Source: an uncultured Actinomycetes bacterium
GTDB taxonomy: Bacteria > Actinomycetota > Thermoleophilia > Solirubrobacterales > Solirubrobacteraceae
Assembly (NCBI GenBank): GCA_937888775.1
Contig: CALAQT010000179.1
Location: 36,716 to 100,715, forward strand
Length of the DNA stretch: 64,000 bases
Direction of reading: 5' to 3'
The position numbers and the translations under genes were made by a program. A model generated the notes under the pieces. It saw only the letters and a program-made list of their open reading frames with translations, made no database searches and had not been told where the DNA came from. Shown here in pieces: positions 26,396 through 34,474 of this stretch (positions within the stretch are counted from its first letter, which is position 1; each line of letters starts with the position of its first letter).

Positions 26396-27252
26396 GTACG
26401 ATCGATCCGGCCGGCACCCTCGGTGAGCTCGTCGCCGAACGACCCGCGCGCGCGCCGCTGTTCGAACGGCTGCGGCTCGACTACTGCTGCGGCGGAAGCC
26501 AAACGCTCGCCGAAGCATGCAGAAAGCGCGGACTCGAGATCGACACCGTACGCGCGATGCTCGAGGCACCTGACGCGGCAAGCATCGAGCGTGAAGGCTT
26601 CGAGCCGACAGACTGGCGTCGCGCGAGCATCGCCGAGCTGTGCGCCCACATCGTTGAGGCGCACCACAACGGCCTGCGAGAATCGCTGCCGCGGATCGAG
26701 GCGCTGCTCTCGACCGTCGTGCGAGTTCACGGCAGCGAGCATCCCGAGCTACGCGAGCTCCAACGAGCATTCGCTGAGATTCGGGGGGAGCTCGAGCCAC
26801 ATCTCGCACGCGAGGAGAGCGTGCTCTTCCCGGCCTGCATCGCACTCGAACGACGCGGCATCGGAATCGAGGAAGCGCTGCTTGAAGAGCACGAGCGCGA
26901 GCACGCGAGCGTCGGCGATGGACTTGCGGCGCTGCGCGCGCTAGGCGGCGACTACAGCCCGCAGCAAGCGCTATGCGGCACACACCGCGCCCTCCTCGAC
27001 GCGCTCGCTGCTTTCGAGCGCGACCTCCACCAGCACATCCACGAGGAGAACAACGTCTTGCTCCCGCGAGCGCGCGAGCTGAACGCCCTAGGCCCAAGCC
27101 AGCCGACCCGGCCGGATACCCCGAATGAGCGCGCCGAATCCCCAATGAACGCACCCAGGAATCACCGCCGCGCCAAAGAGGGAGAGTCGCTACCACGCTG
27201 CTGCGAGACGTGGATCGTCGAGCAGACCCGCGCCTGGGCAGTGCGCCCCTGA
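26392..27252 (+). CDS. RIC iron-sulfur cluster repair di-iron protein (ScdA/YtfE)
   Basis: 286 residues. The N-terminal DUF542 region contains LRLDYCCGGSQTLAEAC. Next comes a hemerythrin-like four-helix domain with His/Glu ligands: LCAHIVEAHHNGLRE, HLAREESVLFPACI, LEEHEREHASVGDGL, LHQHIHEENNVLLPRA. RIC proteins repair Fe-S clusters damaged by NO or peroxide. ATG 26392 is chosen for its GGAGG site and ATGA overlap with the sigma gene. The final 40 residues, past LLPRARELN, are not family-like and hold CCETW. Placement 3.5 kb before nitrate reductase fits a nitrosative stress role. Confidence 0.9.
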   Translation: MSTIDPAGTLGELVAERPARAPLFERLRLDYCCGGSQTLAEACRKRGLEIDTVRAMLEAPDAASIEREGFEPTDWRRASIAELCAHIVEAHHNGLRESLPRIEALLSTVVRVHGSEHPELRELQRAFAEIRGELEPHLAREESVLFPACIALERRGIGIEEALLEEHEREHASVGDGLAALRALGGDYSPQQALCGTHRALLDALAAFERDLHQHIHEENNVLLPRARELNALGPSQPTRPDTPNERAESPMNAPRNHRRAKEGESLPRCCETWIVEQTRAWAVRP

Positions 27253-27365
27253 ACGGCGAGCTGCCAGACCGCGGCAGTTCAAACGAAGGCATCGGCGAGC
27301 GCGAGCGCCATCAGGGCTCCCCCGGTCTGGCAGCCCGGCTTGGCTGACGGCGCGCAACAGCCCGA

Positions 27366-27542
27366 TCAGGCCTCACTTTTCTCAGAGAGGGCGGGCTTAG
27401 GCGTCCGGCCTTCGAGATGCGGCTCCGGGCCTGTCGACGGCCGGCCGCGATCCCCGGTCGCGAACGTGCGGCCGTCGATCAGGCGCACGACCTCGAGCGC
27501 AACGACCGAGGTCATAGCGACGTGCACCGCAAACGCGAGCAT
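27366..27542 (-). CDS. Small membrane ORF, paralog of 46486-46809
   Basis: 58 codons from ATG 27542, with a purine-rich GAGGAAAGGGGG upstream. It reads MLAFAVHVAMTSVVALEVV, RLIDGR and a polar tail with RPSTGPEPHLEGRTP. It matches the second half of the membrane protein at 46486 (LGLAFALHVGMTAVVVLTIV...MDGR...RPSPSPDRRFEGRP). That gene follows a ferredoxin directly; this one lies 1.4 kb beyond the other ferredoxin copy. It is either a short protein or a truncated relic of the duplicated module. Confidence 0.5.
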   Translation of the reverse strand: MLAFAVHVAMTSVVALEVVRLIDGRTFATGDRGRPSTGPEPHLEGRTPKPALSEKSEA

Positions 27543-27832
27543 CCACCACCCCCTTTCCTCTCTGGTGGGGTCGCGCCGCTCGTGCTCGGGGTGATCGGCT
27601 TCTTGGGCTCGCGCGATCACCCCGTGCCCGATCGGGTGGCGTTCAATGGGGTCGTCTTCGTATTGGTCCGCACCCGATCTCGGCTGGTCGGGCGTGACGG
27701 CGTGGCGTCGTCTGTCTTGGTTCCGGTGCTTGCCCAGAGCGGACGCTGAGGCCGGGCGCGAAGAGCTTGGAGGCGCTCCCAATCCCGGCCAGCAAACATG
27801 GCGGGATAGCGTCGCTAGGTCCCGGTCGTTGA

Positions 27833-28924
27833 TCAGGCGGTCGCGTGGTCGCCCGCGGCGAGGCGGGGATGCGCGCGGCCGGAGGAGTAGTCGAGCCGGC
27901 GCAGGATTGTCACGCGCCGGCGCGGGGTGGCATGCGCGAGCGCACGCTCGATCACTGCCCGCTCGCCTGGCGTGGGCAGGCCGTCTCGTCGGCTGACCGG
28001 ATGATGGGGGGAGCGCTGAGCGCTGGCGCGTAGTCCCAGCGCACATAACCGTCGGCACACGGCGGCGTCTGAGCGGCCGAGCAGCTCGGCGAGCCGCGCG
28101 GGGTTCAGGGCGTGATGCAGGCGCAGCAGCTCGTCTTCCTCGCCCGTCCAGGGGCGAGCGCGGCGTGGCGCGGGCGCGGGCCGAGGCGGCTTTGCCCCGA
28201 GCCGCGCGGCACGCCTGCGTATCGCCTCCGGGGTACGGCCCAGCCGCTGTGCCACGTCCTCCAGCGTGGCCCCGCGGGCGGTCAGCTGCGCCAGACGCTG
28301 GTCGTCCTGGATGCTCCAGCGGCGGGCGTAGGTGGCCAGACCGAGCTTGCGGGCGCGGGCGGGCACGCTCGCCGCGCTGCGGTGCGGCAGCTGGCGGGCG
28401 ATCTGAGCACAGCCCAGGGCGCTGGTGTAGCCGTCACGGATCAGTGCGTCCTCCCAGTCCGTCCAGCGGCGGCGGGGCGTTGGGCGATAAATTCCCAGTT
28501 GCTGGGCGTGTAGGCGCACGGCGTCGGGTGAGCGCCCGAGGCGGCGGCCCAGCGCTACGAGGTCCCCGCGCTCGGCCAGGCACACGCGAATCGCCTTGTC
28601 CTCATGCGCTAGGTACGGGCGCGCTGGAGGCGGTGGGGTCACGAGCGTGCGGCGCCGCGCGCGGACTTGTTTTGTTGAGCGGCCGAGCCGTTGGGCGAGC
28701 AACGGGGCAGGCAGGCCGGTGGCCGACCCCGCCCTCAGCAGCGCCTGCTCCCGGGGCGACCAGGGCCTTGAGGGGCGGCGCGGAGCGATCCCGAGCGCCT
28801 GGCGGCGAGCGACGACAGCGTCTGGAGAGCGTGCGAGCCGGCCAGCGATCTGCTCCACGGGGAGCTGGTCAGCGTATAGCCGACGGAGCAGCTGGTCTTC
28901 GGCTGTGCTCCAGCGCGTCACCAC
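27833..28924 (-). CDS. Protein of six tandem SANT/Myb-like helix-turn-helix repeats
   Basis: 363 residues made almost entirely of about six repeats of roughly 50-60 residues. Each starts with a Trp (WSTAEDQLL, WSPREQALL, WTDWEDALI, WSIQDDQRL, WTGEEDELL; the third, LAHEDKAIR, has lost it). Each ends with a recognition-helix pattern such as IAGRLARSPDAVVARRQALG. This is the SANT/Myb-like HTH motif used to bind DNA. Many tandem copies suggest binding of a long or repeated site. The start is the first of two GTG codons, after GAGGTGA. The biological role is not known to me. Confidence 0.8.
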   Translation of the reverse strand: MVTRWSTAEDQLLRRLYADQLPVEQIAGRLARSPDAVVARRQALGIAPRRPSRPWSPREQALLRAGSATGLPAPLLAQRLGRSTKQVRARRRTLVTPPPPARPYLAHEDKAIRVCLAERGDLVALGRRLGRSPDAVRLHAQQLGIYRPTPRRRWTDWEDALIRDGYTSALGCAQIARQLPHRSAASVPARARKLGLATYARRWSIQDDQRLAQLTARGATLEDVAQRLGRTPEAIRRRAARLGAKPPRPAPAPRRARPWTGEEDELLRLHHALNPARLAELLGRSDAAVCRRLCALGLRASAQRSPHHPVSRRDGLPTPGERAVIERALAHATPRRRVTILRRLDYSSGRAHPRLAAGDHATA

Positions 28925-28989
28925 TGCTCACCTCAAGCGGCAGCTAGGTCCGCGGGAGCGCTTTGACGTCGTCGAGTCGGGAGCGGATC

Positions 28990-29259
28990 TCATGCGGTTT
29001 GCTTGCGGTAGAAGTCAGCGTTGAGCTCGATGAAGCGCTGCCACTCCTCGGGCACCTGGTCCTCGGAGGTGATCGCGTCCACGGGGCAGGCCTCGACGCA
29101 GGCATCGCAGTCGATGCACTCCTCCGGATCGATGTACAGCTGGTCGACCTGCTCGTAGTCGGGCTCATCGGGGGTGGGATGGATGCAGTCCACCGGGCAG
29201 ACCTCGACGCACGAGTTGTCCTTGACCCCGATGCACGGTTCAGCGATTACGTACGCCAC
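28990..29259 (-). CDS. 7Fe ferredoxin, copy 1
   Basis: 89 residues, Cys at 9, 17, 21, 25, 48, 51, 54 and 58. The first cluster loop (C9-x7-C17-x3-C21) has the 3Fe-4S spacing and ECIDCDACVEACPVD binds 4Fe-4S, as in FdxA ferredoxins of actinobacteria. It is a cytoplasmic electron carrier. GTG 29259 follows AGAGGGAG. It is divergent from a Cys-containing HTH regulator, and almost the same pair exists at 46806-47855. Confidence 0.93.
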   Translation of the reverse strand: MAYVIAEPCIGVKDNSCVEVCPVDCIHPTPDEPDYEQVDQLYIDPEECIDCDACVEACPVDAITSEDQVPEEWQRFIELNADFYRKQTA

Positions 29260-29354
29260 AGCGCAACTCCCTCTGTCCGAACGTTTTTACGAGCTAGGCT
29301 AGGAAAATAGCAGCGTGGGTGCTTTGCCGAGGATGTCTATGAGAAGCTCTTTGC
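29260..29354. promoter_or_regulatory. Divergent control region, ferredoxin/regulator copy 1
   Basis: 95 bases between the divergent starts. It holds an AT-rich patch with GTAAAAAC on the ferredoxin strand, resembling TGTAAAAA before ferredoxin copy 2, but no complete TTTACA/TGTAAA palindrome. Promoters could not be placed with confidence. Confidence 0.4.
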
Positions 29355-30041
29355 GTGGCTCCCGTAGCAGCCGACGGTCCGGGTGACGCCCTGGCCCAGC
29401 CAACCCGCGCCCGGTTGTTCGCGCGCCTGTCGAGCCTGGGCCGGCCTGCGGGCACCGATGAGCTAGCCGCAGAGCTGACCCTTCACCCGAGTGGGGTGCG
29501 TGTCCATCTCGAACGTTTGGAGGCCGCGGGACTCATCTCTCGCGAGCGAGCGCCCCAGCCCCGCGGACGACCGCGCGACAGCTGGTCCGTCGCGCCCGAC
29601 GCCCTCCCCGGCGGCGAGCCGCCCGACGCCTACCGGCACCTCGCGCGCTGGCTGGCCCGCAGCACCCCGCCCCGTCCAGGACGCCTGCGCGAGATCGAAC
29701 GCGCCGGACGAGAGCTCGGTCGCGAGCTCCCTCACGACCGGACCGGATCGCCAGCCGAGGAAACGATGGGCCGCACCCTCACCGCGCTCGGGTTCGCGCC
29801 CCAACGCGAGCGAGGCGAAGCAGGGCGGGTCGTCTATCGGCTGGGGAACTGCCCCTACCGCGAAGCGGTCCGCGAGAACCAACAGGTCGTCTGCACGCTG
29901 CACCGCGGGCTGACGCGCGGCCTGCTTGACGAGCTCAAGCCTTCGGCGCTACTCACAAAGTTTACTCCCGAGGACCCCGACCGAGCCGGATGTCTGATCG
30001 AGGTCGAAGACTTCGAGCGGGCGCCGAGCGGCTCTTCGTGA
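29355..30041 (+). CDS. Cys-containing HTH transcriptional regulator, copy 1
   Basis: 228 residues. The winged helix is ALAQPTRARLFARLSSLGRP, then ELAAELTLHPSGVRVHLERLE, like ArsR/SufR-type repressors. The C-terminal domain has LGNCPYREAVRENQQVVCTLHRG and AGCLIE, giving C-X13-C-X32-C, a pattern suited to an Fe-S cluster or metal. The paralog at 47172 has exactly the same spacing. GTG 29355 opens the gene without a ribosome binding site, so the mRNA may be leaderless. It probably controls the divergent ferredoxin and perhaps the nar operon. Confidence 0.85.
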   Translation: MAPVAADGPGDALAQPTRARLFARLSSLGRPAGTDELAAELTLHPSGVRVHLERLEAAGLISRERAPQPRGRPRDSWSVAPDALPGGEPPDAYRHLARWLARSTPPRPGRLREIERAGRELGRELPHDRTGSPAEETMGRTLTALGFAPQRERGEAGRVVYRLGNCPYREAVRENQQVVCTLHRGLTRGLLDELKPSALLTKFTPEDPDRAGCLIEVEDFERAPSGSS

Positions 30042-30805
30042 TCTGCGCCGAGCTCCGCCGATCGTTCAACGGGGAACTTATCGCCCGTGCCACACCGGGC
30101 CGCCCGCGGATCGCGGCTTACCCGCTCGGGCACTTGTTGGACCGGGCGAGGCACGGACTACTCTTTTTGGGACTCCTCTCCATTTGGGGATGAATCTGGC
30201 GGCTCGTGGCGTCGTGCGCGATGTCAGCGGCTGGTGGCCGCGTGCTGCCAGCGATCGGAGCCGAGGCTCGTCGCAAGCAGCGAAATCCGGTGCTCCCGGC
30301 AAGGCTCAGTGCCCGGCTGAGCCTTGTGAGCAGGGTTTTGTGCCTTGTGGGCTCGTGGCTGCTGCGTGCCCTGTGCTTGTGCCGGAGCGGGGTGTCCTGC
30401 GAGAGGGCGTCGCCCGCCGGCCATGGATGGCCGCGCGGAATGGGCACGGACGGCCGTCTCGCAGACGTGCGCAACTTTCGACGCTGGGCCGTGCCGCCTG
30501 AGAACCCTCCGGATAGCACGGGATTCATCGTCGCAGCATCGCGCGAGTCACCCCCAAACGGAGAGGAGCCCTTTTTTTCCGACCCGGTCTATGAAAAGCT
30601 TTCGTCCATGGGCCTCGACCCGCTGCTCGACCGCCGCAGCCATCGCCGGGCGAGTCCGTTGCCGCGCCCGGCGATGCGGCCCGCCATTGTCCCTGCGGTG
30701 CTGAGGTGCACGCGATGATCCGCGGTTCATACCGCATGACACAGTCCTGGCACCTTGTTCAAGTCGGCATGCTGCGGTCGCTGCGTGAGCGGGGGGTCGC
30801 GCCCG
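30042..30805. other. Non-coding region upstream of narG
   Basis: 764 bases with no credible gene. It holds the inverted-repeat element at 30164-30571. Closer to narG, CTTGTTCAAG (30751-30760) is a short palindrome that could be a regulator site. The nar promoter must lie here but is not evident. Confidence 0.5.
30164..30571. repeat. MITE-like element with 24/25-bp inverted ends
   Basis: GGGACTCCTCTCC-ATTTGGGGATGA at the left (30169-30193) is matched in reverse complement at the right (30548-30571), with one indel and two substitutions. Both ends abut T or A runs. The 350 bases between encode no protein. It resembles a small non-autonomous element; no target duplication was recognised. Confidence 0.55.
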
Positions 30806-33800
30806 ATGGCTGACGGGTTGAGCCCGCTGCTCGAGGCCCACCGGTTCCTTCGGCGCGGTCCGATCAGTGCGGAGGGGTGGAGTCAGCTGGTGGCGAAGGA
30901 TCGGGCGTGGGAGCGCTCGTACCGGGGTCGTTGGGCGCACGACAAGGTGGTGCGTTCGACGCATGGCGTGAATTGCACGGGGTCGTGTTCGTGGAATGTG
31001 TATGTGAAGGAGGGGATCATCACTTGGGAGTCCCAGGCGGTGGACTATCCGTCGGTGGGGCCTGAGATGCCGGAGTACGAGCCGCGTGGCTGTCCGCGGG
31101 GTGCGTCGTTCTCTTGGTATACGTATTCGCCGCTGCGCCTGCGTCATCCTTATGTGCGCGGCAGTCTGTTGGAGATGTTCCGTGAGGCGCGCGAGCGGCT
31201 CGGGGATCCGGTCGACGCGTGGGCGGAGATCGTGGACGATCCGCAGCGGGCGGGGACGTACAAGCGTCAGCGCGGCAAGGGCGGGTTCGTGCGCGCTTCG
31301 TGGGACGAGGTCACGGAGCTGGTTGCCGCGGCGCATGTTCACACGATCAAGCGCTATGGACCGGATCGGGTGGTGGGGTTCTCGCCGATCCCGGCGATGT
31401 CGATGGCGTCCTACGCGGCGGGCACGCGTTTTCTGTCGTTGATCGGCGGGGTGATCCTGTCGTTCTATGACTGGTATGCGGATCTGCCGCCGGCCTCGCC
31501 GCAGGCGTTCGGCGATCAGACCGACGTGCCGGAGTCAGCGGATTGGTGGAACGCGAGCTATCTGCTGATCTGGGGGACGAACCTGCCGACGACGCGCACG
31601 CCTGACGCGCACTTCATGACCGAGGCTCGCTATCGCGGCCAGAAGGTCGTCGTCGTCTCCCCGGATTACGCCGAGCATACGAAGTTCGCCGATCACTGGC
31701 TGCCGGCGCAGCCCGGGACGGATGGGGCGCTGGCGATGGCGATGGGGCACGTGATCCTGAAGGAGTTCTACGTCGATCGTAAGGTGCCCTATTTCGAGCA
31801 GTACGCGCAGCGCTTCACTGACCTGCCGATGCTGGTTACGTTGCGCGAGCGCGGCGACGCGTACGTCCCCGACCGGCTTCTGCGCGCCTCTGACCTGGGC
31901 GTGGAGGAGGAGAACGCCGACTGGAAGACGGTGGTGCTGGACGGTCTCACGGGCGAGCCGGTGGCTCCGGGCGGATCGGTCGGCCACCGCTATGCGCCCG
32001 GCGACGAGGGGCGCTGGAACCTGCGCTTGGAGGGGGTGGTGCCGGCGCTGACGCTGCTTGACCGAGCGCAGGAGCGCGTCGCGGTGGACCTGCCGCGCTT
32101 TGACGTCGGTGAGAGCGAGGGCGGAGGGGTCGTGCGCCGCGGCGTGCCCGCGATCCGGGTGGGTGGTCAGCTGGTCACGACGGTGCTCGATCTGACGCTC
32201 GCGCAGTACGGCGTGCGGCGCCCCGGACTGCCGGGGATCTGGCCGGCCGGCTATGACGATGCCGAACAGCCGTGCACGCCGGCGTGGCAGGAGCAGATCA
32301 CCACCGTCGACCGCCACCTCGCGGTGCGGGTGGCGCGCGAGTTCGCCCGCAACGCCGAGCAGACCAAGGGTCGGTCGATGATCTGCATGGGCGCGGGGAC
32401 CAACCATTGGTATCACTCCGACCAGACATACCGCACATTCCTCTCGCTGCTGATGCTGTGCGGCTGCGAGGGCGTCAACGGCGGCGGCTGGGCGCACTAC
32501 GTCGGGCAGGAGAAGGTGCGGCCGTTGACCGGCTGGCAGACGGTCGCGTTCGCGCTGGATTGGGTGCGCCCGCCGCGCCATCAGTCCGGAACACCGTTCT
32601 TCTACATGGCGACCGATCAATGGCGCTATGAGCGCGTCCAGCCCGAGCATCTCGCGTCCCCTTTGGGTCGTGGCCTGTTCGCGGGGCGCCACATCCTCGA
32701 CGTCAACGCATTGGGAGCTCGGCTGGGGTGGCTGCCGTCCTATCCGAGCTTTGATCGCAACCCTCACGAGCTCGTGGCGGCGGCGGAGCGCGAGGGGATC
32801 GACCCGGCCGAGTACGTGGTTCGCGAACTGCGCGAGGGCCGCCTGCGCTTTGCGTGCGAGGACCCCGACGCGCCCGAGAACCACCCGAAAGTGATGACTG
32901 TCTGGCGGGCGAACGTGCTGGGGTCCTCGGGCAAGGGGCACGAGTATTTCCTCAAGCACCTGCTCGGCGTGCCCGACAGCGCGGTGCGGGCGGATGAGTC
33001 GCCGCCGGAGCTTCGCCCCCGCGAGGTCGTCTGGCGCGATGAGGCGCCCGAGGGAAAGCTCGACCTGCTGACGACGATCGATTTTCGGATGACGAGCAAC
33101 TGCCTGTTCTCCGATGTCGTGTTGCCGGCGGCGACGTGGTATGAGAAGTTTGACCTCTCCTCGACGGATCTGCACCCGTTCGTGCACGCCTTCAACGAGG
33201 CGATCGCGCCGCCGTGGGAGGCCAAGTCAGATTGGGACGCCTTTCACCGGATCGCGAAGGAGTTCTCCCGCCTCGCCGAACATCACCTCGGCAAGCGCCG
33301 TGACCTCGTCGCCGCGCCATTGCTGCACGACACGCCGGATGAGATCGCCCAGCCTTTGGGCGAGGTGCGCGACTGGAGGGCGGGGGAGTGCGAGCCCGTC
33401 CCTGGCCGCACGATGCCCAAGCTGCTGGTGATCGAGCGCGATTACCCGCACGTCGCGGAACAGTGGGCGGCGCTCGGACCGCTGCTCGATGAGCTCGGCA
33501 GCGCGACCAAGGGCGCGAGCTGGAAGCCGCTTCAGGAGATCGCCGAGCTGCGCTCAAAGAACGGGGCGGTGCGCGTCGGCGTGGCCGACGGGCGACCGTC
33601 GCTGGAGCGCGTCGAACACGCTTGCGAGGCGATCCTGGCGCTGTCTGGCACCTGCAACGGTCGGCTCGCGGTGGAGGGGTTCCGCTCGATGGAGAAGCGC
33701 ACGGGCGTCCCGCTCGCCGACCTCGCCGCGCCGCGCGAGGGGGACCGCATCACCTTCCAGGACACTCAGGTGCAGCCGCGCACAGTGATCACCTCCCCGG

Positions 33801-34474
33801 AGTGGTCGGGGATCGAGTCACACGGACGTCGCTACGCGCCGTTCACGACTAACGTCGAGCGTGAGAAGCCCTGGCACACGCTGTCGGGGCGGATGCACTT
33901 CTACCTCGACCATCAATGGATGCTCGAACTGGGCGAAGGGCTGCCGGTATTCCGCCCGCCGCTTCACCACCGCGCGATCTTCGGCGACCAAGGCGCCGAG
34001 GACGGGTCAGGACGGGTTGAGCTAACGCTGCGCTATCTGACGCCGCACTCGAAGTGGTCGATCCACTCCGAGTACCAGGACAACCTGCACATGCTGACGC
34101 TGTTCCGCGGCGGCGGGATGCTGTGGGTCAGCCGCGAGGACGCGCAAGCGCTGGAGATCAAGGACAACGACTGGGTTGAGGCCTACAACCGCAACGGCGT
34201 CGTTTCCTGCCGCGCGACCGTCTCGCACCGCATCCCGCAGGGAACGTGCCTGATGTACCACGCCAAGGACCGCCATCTGAACGTGCCGCTGACCGAACTG
34301 GAGGGAAAGCGCGGCGGGACCGATAACTCGCTGACGCGGATCGTGATGAAGCCGACGCACTTCATCGGCGGCTACGCCCAGCTGAGCTTCGGCTTTAACT
34401 ACTACGGGCCCACGGGCTCGCAGCGCGACGAGGTCACCGTGCTGCGCAAGCGCGTCGAGGAAGTGAGGTACTGA
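30806..34474 (+). CDS. narG: Respiratory nitrate reductase alpha subunit
   Basis: 1222 residues. NarG reduces nitrate to nitrite at a Mo-bis-MGD centre on the cytoplasmic side of the membrane. The FS0 cluster ligands are His53, Cys57, Cys61 and Cys96 (STHGVNCTGSC and EPRGCPRG). Asp222 in SFYDWYADLPPASPQ is the expected Mo ligand, and QTDVPESADWWNASY follows as in the E. coli protein. There is no Tat signal, so it faces the cytoplasm. ATG 30806 is chosen since the open frame upstream to 30755 is not family-like. The stop is followed at once by narH. Confidence 0.97.
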   Translation: MADGLSPLLEAHRFLRRGPISAEGWSQLVAKDRAWERSYRGRWAHDKVVRSTHGVNCTGSCSWNVYVKEGIITWESQAVDYPSVGPEMPEYEPRGCPRGASFSWYTYSPLRLRHPYVRGSLLEMFREARERLGDPVDAWAEIVDDPQRAGTYKRQRGKGGFVRASWDEVTELVAAAHVHTIKRYGPDRVVGFSPIPAMSMASYAAGTRFLSLIGGVILSFYDWYADLPPASPQAFGDQTDVPESADWWNASYLLIWGTNLPTTRTPDAHFMTEARYRGQKVVVVSPDYAEHTKFADHWLPAQPGTDGALAMAMGHVILKEFYVDRKVPYFEQYAQRFTDLPMLVTLRERGDAYVPDRLLRASDLGVEEENADWKTVVLDGLTGEPVAPGGSVGHRYAPGDEGRWNLRLEGVVPALTLLDRAQERVAVDLPRFDVGESEGGGVVRRGVPAIRVGGQLVTTVLDLTLAQYGVRRPGLPGIWPAGYDDAEQPCTPAWQEQITTVDRHLAVRVAREFARNAEQTKGRSMICMGAGTNHWYHSDQTYRTFLSLLMLCGCEGVNGGGWAHYVGQEKVRPLTGWQTVAFALDWVRPPRHQSGTPFFYMATDQWRYERVQPEHLASPLGRGLFAGRHILDVNALGARLGWLPSYPSFDRNPHELVAAAEREGIDPAEYVVRELREGRLRFACEDPDAPENHPKVMTVWRANVLGSSGKGHEYFLKHLLGVPDSAVRADESPPELRPREVVWRDEAPEGKLDLLTTIDFRMTSNCLFSDVVLPAATWYEKFDLSSTDLHPFVHAFNEAIAPPWEAKSDWDAFHRIAKEFSRLAEHHLGKRRDLVAAPLLHDTPDEIAQPLGEVRDWRAGECEPVPGRTMPKLLVIERDYPHVAEQWAALGPLLDELGSATKGASWKPLQEIAELRSKNGAVRVGVADGRPSLERVEHACEAILALSGTCNGRLAVEGFRSMEKRTGVPLADLAAPREGDRITFQDTQVQPRTVITSPEWSGIESHGRRYAPFTTNVEREKPWHTLSGRMHFYLDHQWMLELGEGLPVFRPPLHHRAIFGDQGAEDGSGRVELTLRYLTPHSKWSIHSEYQDNLHMLTLFRGGGMLWVSREDAQALEIKDNDWVEAYNRNGVVSCRATVSHRIPQGTCLMYHAKDRHLNVPLTELEGKRGGTDNSLTRIVMKPTHFIGGYAQLSFGFNYYGPTGSQRDEVTVLRKRVEEVRY

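Noticed and set aside
27543..28058. Upstream part of a 230-codon minus frame ending at 27366
   Set aside because: Overlaps the SANT-repeat gene and has no protein-like composition; only the last 58 codons resemble a paralog.
31535..33187. 550-codon frame antisense to narG
   Set aside because: His/Arg/Gln-rich shadow of a well-supported gene.
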